64,000 nucleotides of DNA from Atherix ibis (Eukaryota > Arthropoda > Insecta > Diptera > Athericidae), in NCBI GenBank assembly GCA_958298945.1, contig OY282606.1, positions 95,301,696-95,365,695 of the forward strand, in the 5' to 3' direction. The position numbers and the translations under genes are program-made. Below, piece after piece: positions 12,640-24,500 of this stretch; within the stretch, counting starts at the first letter, position 1, and each line of letters begins with the position of its first letter. The notes below the pieces were generated by a model, which was not told the DNA's origin, ran no database searches, and saw nothing but the letters and a program-made list of their open reading frames with translations.

Positions 12640-13317
12640 AATGGCGTTTTGTAAAACTTTCCGAAAGTCTACAAAACGAAATAAATAATAAACCTAAAAT
12701 ACAATTCCATTTCATATCAAAAGATTGTACAAAAAATAAAATTTGCCTGTCGTTGTGTTTAAATTGTAGTTTTGTTTGCAATAAGTGAGTTAAAATTAAT
12801 ATTTATTAAGATTTTGAAATACAACAAATTTTCTATTACGAAAACTAGATTTCACTGGATGTCATGTCTACATAAAAATATGCAAGCATTACGATTTCTC
12901 GCCGTTTTTACAATAATTTGGCCAGAAAATTGCGTATATGTGTACATATACGAAAATCTGACGTACGGGCCTATCCAGGTATTCTTTAATCTAAGCGTTT
13001 GACACATTACGCGTGATTGCGAGATTTCGTGCCGTCAATTGGTCTCCAAAATTTTCGATTTGATGCCGTTGATATTTTTGTCGACAGACAATCTTTAAAT
13101 TTAAAAGCATTTGAAAACCAACATTTATCAAGTAATGACCGAATTACACCCAGAAATGTGCGAAAAAGTCATCAAAAATTACCTCAAAATACTGCAAAAA
13201 TACTCGAGTTGGCAATTTAAGTGATGTAATGGCCAAAATCCAATTAATATAATACAAAAAAATTCGATTTGAACTTTACTTTCCGAAGCATAAATTCGAT
13301 AACCCTTTAATATAAGT
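12640..13317 (+). mobile_element. Dispersed repeat, copy 2, fused to a mariner end
   Basis: Second copy of the repeat described at 9441-10445, here joined directly to the truncated mariner 5' end. Shared landmarks are GAGAATGGCGT at the left, ATTACGAAAACTAG in the middle, GGCCTATCCAGGTATTCTTTAA, a transposase-like tail (PEMCEKVIKNYLK in one frame) and the right end TTACTTTCCGAAGCATAAA. Either the repeat inserted into a mariner whose remainder was later lost, or the two were joined by deletion. Confidence 0.6.
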
Positions 13318-13319
13318 AT

Positions 13320-14160
13320 GCGTGGAAATATTCGATATGATTATATTGCTACGTATTCAAAATTAACTATATTCACATAAACAGAAATTATTGTGTTGTT
13401 ATATTAAGGGGTAGTTTTTTAATTCTATGTCGAGACATAAACTGTATTAACACGATTACTACAATAGAATATAATTCTCGTCTGGACTATTTTTTATGGG
13501 CATACTCGTATGTACATTTGTTGTATGAACGAAATTTCACTCGTAGTGCATAAGAAAATTTCTATTTTTTAAGTTTTTACAGCAATTATGTATGAGCATA
13601 TGTAGTTTTGAACAATCCTAATGTTAACCAGTTAAGGTTTTCCAATTACTATATTTAAGAAAAAATTAATACACAAACACATACTCAAAAATATGTATGT
13701 CAAAGCCATATTAAATTTATTATTTTTTATTATTTTATTGTACCTTAATAGTAATAGAGGTTTATTTTAGTTTCAAATAGTTAGTTTTCTTTATCCCTAT
13801 TAAATTATAATAGCATTTCGTATTTGTTAATGTTAGTGTACAGAAAAATAAAATTGCAAAAAAAACTTTAACGGATTTACAATAAAAATAGTTTATATGA
13901 TAAATAAATAAAAACATAATGTAGACATGCGAACGTGCTTAGAGATAAGATGTTCGAGTTTAAAGCTCCAATTATTCATCAGTTTAACATGTTCAGAATT
14001 TGACAAAAACTTACTTGTGAACATTAATGACCAATTATCTAATGATTCGCCCATCTTTAATAATATATAAGGAGAGCCATCTGTTGGTGTTTTTTTTTCA
14101 ACTTTTGATAAAAGCTTTTAAAACACGCGATGATTTTTTTGTACTGCTTTCAAATATAAA
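13320..14160. other. Gene-free A+T-rich stretch
   Basis: No exon or defined repeat is visible. Poly-A runs and short chance frames only. Confidence 0.45.
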
Positions 14161-14164
14161 GTAG

Positions 14165-15095
14165 TACATTTTTAGTCATGGAGCCCCATTAACAACAGAG
14201 CAACGCAACCTGAATCGTGCAGACTTACTGCAAAAGTGGTCGTTTTGTAAAAATGGCATTTCATCGAACATCATCTTTAGCAACGAAGCGCATTTTCTCA
14301 TTGACGGCTACGTTAATAAACAAATTTGTGGAATTTGGGGCTCGGAAAACCCTTATGATATACCGATGCATTTTTAAAAAAAGTCTTCGAAAATAATCGT
14401 GAAGAGGTCATTACAGTAAATTCTGAACGGTGTCGTGACAGGCTAACGAACTTTTTGTGACCGCTATTGAATGAATTTGAAGTGAATAAGCTTTGGTTTT
14501 AACCAGACGGCGCTACGAACCACACCACACATGAAAATACCGGTTTTGCTGCGCACTAAATTCGCAGATCCGATTCTCACGAACGCTAATATGAATTGGC
14601 CGCGATTTGACGTTCTCCGGATCGCTGGTGGGAGGTACTGGTCATTATCTCGGGCGCTGTCACTGCTTATAACAGTAGAGATTTAGATAGGTCTCGCCAC
14701 AAACAGTTGGAGTAATCAGCTTATAATTGAGCGTAACTCACTCCCTATGGTCGTAGGCGACTGATGGTTTTCTGTTTATGGAACAATTAAGTCACATAAT
14801 ACTACTGGCCGCGAGTTGCACCGTTGGAGCTATTTGAAAGAAAAAGTGTATACCAATCATCCAAGAACAATTCAAGACCTAAAGCACAATATTCGATAAG
14901 AAATTAATTTGACACAGTTGGACGGTTTTATTTGGAGCTATTTGAAAGGAAAAGTGTATACTAATCATCCAAGAACAATATTCGACAACAAATTAAGGCC
15001 GTTGATCCACTTTTATTGCGAAAAGTCATCGAAAAATTTCACGTTTAGATATAGAGACCTGCGAACTGAGTCGCGTGGTGATCATATAAATTGAT
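14165..15095 (+). mobile_element. Rearranged IS630-Tc1-mariner transposase relic
   Basis: The plus strand shows the same transposase type as 2690-3560, in the opposite orientation: NEAHFLIDGYVNKQ with the first catalytic Asp and IWGSENP (about 14280-14350), KLWF.PDGATNHT with the second Asp (about 14490-14530), and NMNWPRFDVL (about 14590-14625). About 200 nt that do not fit the family follow (about 14626-14823). The transposase then resumes with WSYLKEKVYTNHPRTIQ and a C-terminal SRGDH.N. The WSYLK segment is present twice in tandem. Stops and frameshifts are frequent; the copy is dead. Confidence 0.7.
14824..14998 (+). repeat. Local tandem duplication inside the transposase relic
   Basis: Copy A (14824-14910) and copy B (14932-14998) both begin TTGGAGCTATTTGAAAG and continue through GTGTATAC.AATCATCCAAG and TATTCGA.AA.AAATTAA. 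Copy B lacks about 18 nt present in copy A, and the copies differ at several single positions. Both encode the same WSYLK..KVYTNHPRTI peptide, so this is a duplication within the dead element rather than two insertions. Confidence 0.75.
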
Positions 15096-15099
15096 ATTG

Positions 15100-16553
15100 G
15101 TTTCCATACATAATTGGAATCGATTCAACTTTCATTTTTAATAAAAATTTCCGATATATGCTCATACTTTCCTTTCATTTAAAATAAAAAATGATAAAAC
15201 TCACTAAAAATAATATGTATAATTATTGTTTTAAACAATTTCTCAATAATTTTTTTTTATTGGAAAGAAAAGTTTTTTTTTTAAATGTGTTTGATTATCT
15301 TTGACTATTTCCAAAAGAGTAATTTGCGTAAATATATATTTTGAAATTTAATTTTTAAGCATCACTTTTTTTATGTAATATAAGAACATATTTATGTTTA
15401 TGATTACTGCCGCCTACAGTGTTGTTGAGTGCTGCTGTACAATCAAATTTCAAACAATGGAGCCTGGACATACATATTATTAAAAACAATCTATAGAGAA
15501 GAGTTTAGTCCTTCATATTTTGTACAGAAGCTATACGTAAATCTTTAAGGAAAAATTATTACAAAAATCGATTCCGTCTTTTTATGTACATACAAACATA
15601 TTTTTCGAGCATATGCCAACAAATTATCCTTCATTCTAATAAAGGGTTTGATTATCTGCCAAGTCTCGGCAATATTGATTTTTATACACGAAATAAAAAC
15701 TTCGTAATCTTTTCTCTATATTTTTTTCTACAATATTATCGATTATCTATATTCTAATTTTTCACTATTTAAGAGCATTCGAGTAATGAATTTTGATTAG
15801 TAACAATGTATGTGTGCATACATAAATATATATAAACTCTTAGTTTATATATTTCGGTTAAGTGGGATTTTTTTTATAGTTTATATTGTGTGTGTGACAC
15901 TAACTAATCAGGGCTACATAGTTTAATGCCTTTCTAATTGAAATAATTCAGTTTGATTAATAAAATTGTGTTTAAATTACAAACAAAACTATATATAAAT
16001 TAACATATTTAGGGCTTTCATTTTAACAGAAAAATATCAATGAATATATATAAAAATCAATGAACCTAACAATATCCGATAAAGCCTAGTCTAGGTCTAG
16101 AGAAGTTTTAATCATCATATGATAACATTTTTTTTTTTAAATATTATTTAATTCATACAACAAATTTTGATAATTGTCAATTTCTCGGAACAAAATCGTA
16201 TTATTTTTTTTGTATTCTAATATGTCTAGACATACTTTACAGTTATTTCGATTGTATTAATCATTTTTAGATTATGGAATTTTTATACATTCATCCGGTT
16301 TCTTGACTAATATTATTTGGACTTTTGAAATCATTCAAAATATTTTAATATATTACATAAGTATGTGATTAGAACACGCTCAAATGAAAATATTTCCATA
16401 TTTGAGCGTATTCTAATCTGAAAATCGTTTTTGAATTAATTCAATTTCCAGATAATTATCAATTATCTTAAAATACTATAAAAGTGCAAAACTATTAAAA
16501 GGGTTAACAAAAGAATTATCAATTAATTATTTTTGCATTTCTATATTTTACAG
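15100..16553. other. A+T-rich sequence upstream of the elongase exon
   Basis: No coding exon is visible. The right end provides the branch and pyrimidine-rich acceptor region ending TTTTACAG at 16553. It is probably intron of the elongase gene, whose first coding exon or exons I could not find anywhere to the left. Confidence 0.5.
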
Positions 16554-19500
16554 ATTTGAACTGAGGGGTTTGCTTGTAATATGGAATACAGCGTTGGCAA
16601 TGTTCAGTTTAATGGGTGCCTTCCGTACAGCCCCAGAATTACTGCATGTCCTGAGACATTATGGTCTGTTTCATTCCGTCTGTGTATCAAGGTGAGTTTA
16701 CTACTATTTATAGTATTGAATACTAATTATAAATGTATAACTAAGTATACTAATATTTTTTAATCAAAATTTTATAGCAAATAAAATGGAGAAATACAAT
16801 CTATAAATAATTAGTTTCAAATATCTAGTTTTTATTACTTAATATTGGGTTGTTCGGAAAGTAATTTCAGTTTTTTTTATAAAAATGAAAGAGGATTTTC
16901 TTATAGTGAATTAAAATTTTATTCTGGCCTTTTTGCTTTACGTGAATCATTCAATTTGTCCAACTGCTGACAGTACACTTCAGAATTGATCGTTGTGTTA
17001 CTCGGTAGAAGCTCAAAATAAACGATTGAAATCCCATCAAACAGATAGCATAACCTTTTTTTGATAAATATTTGCTTTCGAAGTGCTTGGAGCCGGTTCA
17101 TCTTTTCTACTCCAGGATCTTTTCCGCTTAACATTATTGTAGACAACCCATTTCTCGTCCCCAGTGATGATACGCTTCAAAATGGATAATTTTCTTGGCG
17201 TTTGAGAAGCAAATCACAAACTTCAATGCGACGGCACAAATTTTTTTCCGTAAGAAGATAAGCAACCTATATGTTGAGCTTTGAGATTAAACTTAGCCGT
17301 TTCAAATGATCATGAACGGTCAAATTCGATCAATTTAATCTCTCAGCGATCTCACGAGTTATATTCGCTGGTTTGCATCAATTAATGCCTTTATTGTGTC
17401 TTCATCAGCTTCAACTGAAGCCTTCCAGAACGTGGTGCATCTTCGAGATCAAAATTGCCGGATCGAAATTTTGCAAACCAGTTTTGGCACTGAGACTCAC
17501 TTTACACATCTTCTCCATGCACATCGGATAATTTTTTTCGTGCTTGAACAGTATTTTTATCTTTTCTATAGTAAAAAAGTAAAATATGCCGAAAATGCTA
17601 TTTTTCACTTTCCATATTTAAAAGGGTATCAACCAAAAACTACCTTGCAGAATCAATAGAATTTTTCACAAGCAGGCCTTCCTATGTCAGCTGTCAAAAT
17701 ACATATGATTATGCGGCTAAAGTGTAAAGTTGGTTGCAAATAAATACAATTAAGTCCTCTATTGGGAAAAATTAGTTTCCGAACAACCCAATATCTGTTA
17801 CTTTCTTTAGTATCGTCGAAATAAAATTAATAAATTGATTCATTCTCTACACCATATTTTTTTAATGAGGGTTTTCTCTTTTCTATAAACTATAATGACC
17901 AATTCAAAAAGAAACGATAACAACTTCCATCAAAAAATTTTAAAGTTTCCAATTCAATCTTGTAACATTACAAAATAAATGTAATTTTCATTTTATCCCA
18001 TAGCCAAGTGGTTTTCACAAAAGATATCTAAAATGTATTCATTATTATTATTATATATGTATATAATGAGGAGATATTAAATTAATGACAGAATTTTCTA
18101 TCATATTCGTACTATCGTAAAGAAAAATCCAAACGTGTAGATGAAATTTTTTTTATAATCATTATTAGATAATAGATATATCATATCACCTTATTGATAA
18201 TAAATGGAAAGTCTTTTATGATCAAATATTTTTTAATAAAAAAAAAACTATAATTTTTCGAAGAAAGTCGTTGTTAGTATAGTAGATGTAAAGAGAGAAA
18301 AAAAAAATAAAACTCAAAGAGAAATTTACAATATCAATCATAATGATCAATTTTCACACTCATTTTCTTTAATTATCTTGTATAAAAAAAAACTTATGTG
18401 TATAGGTAAGACTCACAAACCAATAAACAGACTTAAAAAAAAAAGGTAAACAACAACTTTCACACAGCTTAAATGATTTTGTAGATAAAATTTTTATTTG
18501 ACTCTTCCCTTCCCTTTTTGTAAATATGGGGTGTGGTGTTCATTGACGAAAATTTCTCTTTTCTTCTTGTATAACAACATAGATATTTTTTTTTTTTTTT
18601 TCATTAATATTTTGGACAATTGTAGAAAATAATATAAATTAAAATTCGAATAAAATATACATCAATTTAATTAGTTAGAAAATTGTTCAAATATTTTTAG
18701 CCAAACTCGATTCTCTATCGGTAATTTTTAATTACTTTTTTCGTACACTTCCGGCTGTAATTCGTCCATTACTTAGAAGATGTTCGTTTTTTAAATGGCC
18801 CCTCAAGAAAAAGTTCAATAAACAAAAATTTGTCGTATTGTGTGGTAAGTTGCAGCGTTATTAGAACTCTTTCTCAGGACTGTACTTTACGTACCACAAA
18901 ATGGATAATCCTTAAAAATATTACTTTTAAAGTATTTTTATTTATTTTTTTAAATTAACATATACTTTCTTTAAGGAAAGAAAAACAAAATTGATAATTA
19001 TTTTTTTTTAAATGCATCAATTGATTAATGAACTTAAATTTTGATTTATAGTAACTTAATATTATTAATAAAAATATTGTTGTTGTTGTTGTTGTTATTG
19101 TTGGTGATTTTATTTAAATATTTTTTTATTTATTTTCTCCTTTCAATATAGTTTTATCGAACAAGATCGTGTGAGTGGCTTTTGGACATGGCTGTTCGTA
19201 TTATCAAAACTACCGGAATTGGGCGATACATTATTTATAGTGTTGCGTAAACAGCCGCTGATCTTTTTGCACTGGTACCATCATATAACCGTTTTGATAT
19301 ATTCATGGTTCTCGTACACTGAGTACACAGCATCGGCCAGATGGTTTATTGTGATGAACTATTGTGTTCATTCTGTTATGTATTCATATTATGCATTAAA
19401 GGCAGCTAGATTTAATCCACCTAGATTTATTGCAATGGTTATAACATCATTGCAATTGACACAAATGATAATTGGCTGTGCTATTAATATATGGGCTCAT

Positions 19501-19782
19501 GGCTTCCTGAAAACGGCTGGACGATCATCGTGTAATATCTCATCGACTAATATCAAATTATCGATTGCCATGTACTTCAGCTATTTTGTGTTGTTTGCAA
19601 GATTTTTCCATAAAACATATTTAACACCAAACGCTCGAAAAGGTAAAAAGATAACATCAACATCGAATACAATGTCATCATCAGAATCAGTTAATTCATC
19701 AGGTTCGTCACCATTATTGAAAAATACAACAAAAATTAATGAACAATTCTTTGCACAAAACAATAAACTCAAAGCGCAATAA
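16554..19782 (+). CDS. Baldspot: Very-long-chain fatty acid elongase, ELOVL6/Baldspot type (3' exons, partial)
   Basis: Exons 16554-16691 and 19152-19782 join in phase (AG|T, Ser) and give the last ~255 residues; the family is about 300-320, so roughly 60 N-terminal residues lie outside. ELO proteins are multi-pass ER enzymes that condense malonyl-CoA with C12-C16 acyl-CoA as the first step of elongation. The ELO signature is complete: LPELGDTLFIVLRK, the catalytic HWYHH histidine box, then YCVHSVMYSYYAL and further membrane segments. The C-terminus is basic and Ser-rich (KKITSTSNTMSSSESV) and ends KLKAQ, resembling the KAKAQ end I recall for Drosophila Baldspot. Start: none assigned, because the 5' end is missing. 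The 2460-nt intron contains a mariner. An AATAAA lies 87 nt after the stop. Identification is firm; orthology to Baldspot is inferred from memory of the sequence. Confidence 0.93.
16845..17791 (-). mobile_element. Internally deleted mariner with both terminal repeats
   Basis: Both ends carry TTGGGTTGTTCGGAAA as inverted repeats (one mismatch over about 23 nt) and are flanked by TA (16843-16844 and 17792-17793), the mariner target duplication. On the minus strand the transposase starts near 17618 (MESEK.HFRHIL), passes through a helix-turn-helix region with FRSGNFDLEDAPRSGR, then GDEKWVVYNN-like sequence near 17140-17160, and reaches YFELLPSNTTINSEVYCQQL near 16960-17010. It stops at ..KRPE beside the left terminal repeat. 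The segment with the second catalytic Asp (HDNARPH) and the whole C-terminus are missing, so at 947 bp against about 1.3 kb for intact elements it cannot move on its own. It sits in an intron, opposite to the host gene. Confidence 0.92.
17800..19151. other. Rest of the elongase intron
   Basis: A+T-rich intron sequence with a (TTG)n microsatellite at about 19078-19102 and a polypyrimidine-rich acceptor ending ATATAG at 19151. No nested gene is visible. Confidence 0.7.
19078..19102 (+). repeat. (TTG)n microsatellite
   Basis: Several TTG units in a row in the elongase intron, about 50 nt before the acceptor of the last exon. It may lengthen the pyrimidine-poor region of the acceptor but has no other visible role. 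Confidence 0.8.
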
Positions 19783-20329
19783 GCTAAATCATAAGAATTA
19801 AATAATAATTAATAATAATAATAATAATATTAAAGATAATAATAATGATAAAATTAAAAAAAAAAAACAATAAATAAAATTACCAAAAAAAATGAAATTG
19901 AGTAAATTTATAAGAAAACAAAAAAAAAGTAATTCTTTTTGAAATGATCAAATTATTATTTTTAATTTTTCAATTAATGAACAACAATGAATAAAACGGG
20001 AGAAATCCACAAAAATTTTGAAAAAAAAACCAGAGAAATTTCATTTTCCATATACATAAATATTATTCTATACAATTACATTCATCTTATTATTTATGAA
20101 TTTATAATAATTACTATTATTACATTACAACAAACTTACATTCTCTTCTTCATATTATTTTGCTGCTAAATATAATTTTTTTTTTTTTTTGCACACAAAT
20201 AAAAAAATGAACGTTTGTACACTTTTTTTTGGCCATGAAATTATTTTTCTTTTAATTGAGTGTTGAAGTGGGCAATAAAATAAATTGAGCTGGAAAAATA
20301 TAACAGAACTGAAATTAAGGCTGGAATTC

Positions 20330-20760
20330 AGAAATAATGATTATCGCTGGCAAAATTTTGAAAATTTTAGAATCTAACCGAAGAGTAACGAGATTGAGTT
20401 GAGTAACTACTCGGTTCGAACACAATTTACGGTAACTAAACCGCTGCCAAATTTAAAAATCTTTACTATCTTATGGCTATGCTCACAATTGCGACGAGCG
20501 AGAAACAATATCTAATTTTTCGTTCTCATCGTAGTACTGCCACACATTTCAGTGTTTGGTTATGTGGCGGCAGGATTGTTCAAATTGAAATTAAAAGACA
20601 AGATAAATGTATATATAAGGTTAAGTGAACTTAAAAATTGATTTAGGTATAAAATATAAATAATCAGCTGATCAGATGACGTTTTCTTACACTCGTTGCA
20701 ATTGTTTTTGAATTGTTCAATCGGCCGACATTTTTAAACGACATTAGTTCTCGTCGGAAT
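20330..20760. other. Less A+T-rich unassigned block
   Basis: This block differs from its surroundings in composition (for example CGACGAGCGAGAAAC, TTATGTGGCGGCAGG, CAATCGGCCGACA, an AATCAGCTGATCAGATG stretch). It has no open frame of note and no terminal repeats that I could pair. An old transposon or a regulatory island are both possible. Confidence 0.3.
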
Positions 20761-21356
20761 TTTTTCTCAGTTTTCTCTATGATATTTATTATTTTTCATC
20801 TCTTTCCTTTTATATTAATTTATTCAACTGATAATATTATAATTTAGGTAAAAATAATGAATAGAAAAATTATAAATTTGAATGAACCGAACTATTATGC
20901 ATAATTTTTCTTTTCAATTGCGAAATTTAAAAAATAAAACGATTCGATTTGAATTATTTGTTCGTTTTCTTTTTTTTTTGTTATCATATCAAGTAACATT
21001 TGTACTGAAATGTATATTTTCATATATATTTTTACATAAATCTTTTAAAAGATTATATACATATTATGTTTATGGTCAAATAATTAAAAATAATCAAAAT
21101 TAACAAAAATTAAAATAATATCAAAATATTGACGTTTATGAAATAATTACCCGTTTTTTTTTTAATTAAAAATTTTCTATTTCTGTTTATTTCTTTTATT
21201 TGTGTATTTAAAATATATTATTCTTTGCATGAATTCATTTTTGAATCTATTTATAGAGAAATATTATTTTTTTTTAAATTTCTTGTTTATTACAAAAATT
21301 GTCACAAAAACTCATAAATCTAATAAACATAAAAACTTTTACTACATTTTAATATA

Positions 21357-21537
21357 CAGGATAGCCACTAAAACACTAAAAAAACTTCCATATACAAAAG
21401 TTTTTTTAAATTTTTCATATAATTTATCTTAAAAGATGCTCTTTAATAAAATCAATGGGTTATTCCAACATACAAGAATAAAATTTAAAAACTGATTAAA
21501 AACGAAAACGTCTTTCAGTTTTTTCGTGGCTACCCTG
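21357..21537. mobile_element. MITE-like element with inverted ends
   Basis: The left end reads CAGGATAGCCACTAAAACAC and the right end, reverse-complemented, reads CAGGGTAGCCACGAAAAAAC, so about 20 nt match with few differences. The element is 181 nt, A+T-rich inside and non-coding, which fits a miniature inverted-repeat transposable element. A clear target-site duplication is not visible; the flanks are both ATATA-like. The superfamily cannot be assigned from these ends alone. Confidence 0.55.
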
Positions 21538-24500
21538 TCATATATATTTTTACATAAATAAAATTTAATTAATAATAGTAATAATAGGTGATTTGTTAAT
21601 GAATTTTTTTTCTTTTGTTAAAATATAAAAGGACGGGTCATAAAAATAATTTTGTTAAAATTTAAGTTAGTCTCTCTATTTATTGTATAATTTGTGTTAA
21701 AAAGGAAAATATCAATAAAAAACAATTAATACATTGTGTATATATTCCATTATATATTTATTATTAAATATATATTGTCTATAGGAGTAGACAAAAAAAA
21801 ATTATTGTTCATTTTTATTTAAAAACACGAATTCAATAGAAACTTTTATTTTTAAATTTTTGAAAAATTTAAATTAAAACAGCTGCCTAAAACGAAGAAG
21901 TAAACAAATAGCCAATACCAAAGGAATTTATTTTTATTATTTATTAAAATACTTTATTTAGTTTATTATCTGTAATTTCTCTTATATTATTTTTCCATTA
22001 AAAAAGAAATTAATATAAATAAAAAAATTTCGTCAAATATTTTCAAATTGATATCAAATGGATTTATATTCATTCTGAATTACTATTGTTTTATTTGCTT
22101 TTTATATTATTTGTTATTCATTTTATTATTACAAATGCTAAAAAAAATATTTTTTTTTTTCAATTAATCGTGTTCAATATCAGAATAATAAAGAAAAAAT
22201 CAGATAAATAAAAAAAATATTTTCTATATACAAAAATTTAATAAAAAAAAAAATAAACAGTAAAAATAAAATTAAAAATAAATGAAAACATTCCTCGCTT
22301 AAGATGCTTATTTTTTATGTATTTATATTGCAGATTTAAAAAAAAAATTGCTAAATTTTCGAACAAACATTAGAGACACTAATATGAATTAAATAATATA
22401 TAATATCATCAAGTACATATGCATATACACTTATCTTAAATGCATTTATAAATCATATTCATTCCTTATTGACATAATCTGTTTTTAAACGAATTTTGTA
22501 AACTTTTCCCAGTAGACTCTATGATAATATAAATTGCTATTTTGTATTTTGGTTTTTTTTGTAAGTTAAAATATTGTACGAATTCAAATATAATTTCAAC
22601 GAATAAAATTATTACAATATTCGCTTACTATTACTTTGTCCGGTTGGTTGATATTTTTAATTGAAAATAATTTCATTATGCATTATATTACTTTATAATA
22701 GAAAATATCTTTCGAAATAATCATCTTTCACATTTTCTAAAAATAAAAATAAAAAAATTCTAATTAAATTACAAAAAATATCAAATAAGCTACAAATAAA
22801 AAAATTACATTTTTACTCATAAACAATCGAATATCTTTTGTTAAAAAAAACTCTATTATTAACATAAAATCATTTAAATTTGTTATTAATTCAAAACTTA
22901 TTTATTATAAGCAAAGAAATGAAACATTCTTATACTAGTATTTAATTAATTAAAAGTCAAATCTACAAGTAATTAAAATTTAGTATGCATTTTGAGTTTG
23001 TTGCATTTTTTTTTAAAGAAATTGTTGCAAATTATTAAATATAAAGTGTGTTTTAGCTATAGTTTTTTTATGCTTTAGCAAAATAATATATAATGAAAAT
23101 TTGAAATTTATATTGTAATTATAGAAAAAAAAATCAATTTTCTTTTTATATTAAGGGAAGATTGAGGCAATGTTCAATTTAAAATTGTATAATAAGCTTT
23201 AAAAAAAAAACGAAAAACACAAATACAAAACTATTATTATAATCGCTTTCTTATATTGTATATACAGATATACATATACATATATATGTATAAAGAAGAA
23301 AAATTATTTATTATAAAAGATTTTTGAAGATAGTCTCAATTAGTGAGGGAGGACACATTAATAAGACGTTAGTCCTAAATAACGGTTTGAAGAAGAAAAA
23401 AACCTAAATTCCTATTACATTAATTGAAAAACTCAATTATATTGTAATTAGATATTGTATTAAAGTAATAATTGAGAACAATTTCATTAAAAAAAAATTA
23501 ATAAAAATTAAATTAGAAGAGAAAAAAAACAAAACAATTATTATAAAAAATAAAAGTAAATTTACCGAAACTAACTATATGGATGAAGAAATTATTGTAA
23601 ATGAAATTTAAAATTAATTGAAGATAAGAAATAAAAAAAAATTCAAAAAAACTTTCAACAATTATTGGAAATAATTATTACAGAGAAGGTGTTAGTTTAT
23701 ATGAAAATAATTGTTTTTGTTGAGTTTTCTTATTTTCTTGATTAATTTGCGTATTAGTAGGAGTCAAGTAATAATAATAATCCAATATTAATTTTGAGAA
23801 GGTAAAAAAAAATGGAGAAAAAAAACAACCACAAAAAGATAAGCGAATAATAATAACAGAAACGAAATTATTAATTTTACCATTTTTATTTTCGTATTGT
23901 TGTCATATTATTATTTAAAAGGAACAAAAATAATAGAAAAGAATTGCATTATAAGAACTACAACCTCCCCCCACCCCTTTTTTTATATGAATGAACAACC
24001 AAACGACTATAATTGGAAGAGAAATATGAAATAAATTGATTAAAATTTTAAAGAAATTAAGAGAATTGTTTTATTTCAACCAAACAAAAATTTTAATAAT
24101 CAATGTGGTTTATGAATTTGCTAATTTGGTAATATAATTTGAAAACGGTTCGAATAAAACTTGGACGGTTTATGGTTTTTTTATTAAGTTGCCATACATG
24201 GCAAAAACGTTTTTTTACAGTTTTTTTTTTTCAAAATTAATTAGTTTTAAACATTTCTGTATGACAGAAGCAAAGTATTTTCCGAATACTTTTTATAAAT
24301 TACTATAATGGTGTGGAAAATTATTAGTTCCTCTACTGAAGTAAAAATGCATTTAATTATTAATCGGCAGAAAATCGTCCCCATCTAATTATTCAATTAC
24401 GAACTGAATTAATTATTCGCACAGATGGTATTTTTGTCTTTTTATTTTAAAACGAAATAGAAACCATTTCAAATTCATGTATTTTTTCCCGAGCAGTAAA

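Noticed and set aside
20421..20432. GGTTCGAAC, resembling a tRNA B box
   Set aside because: No A box or cloverleaf can be formed upstream.
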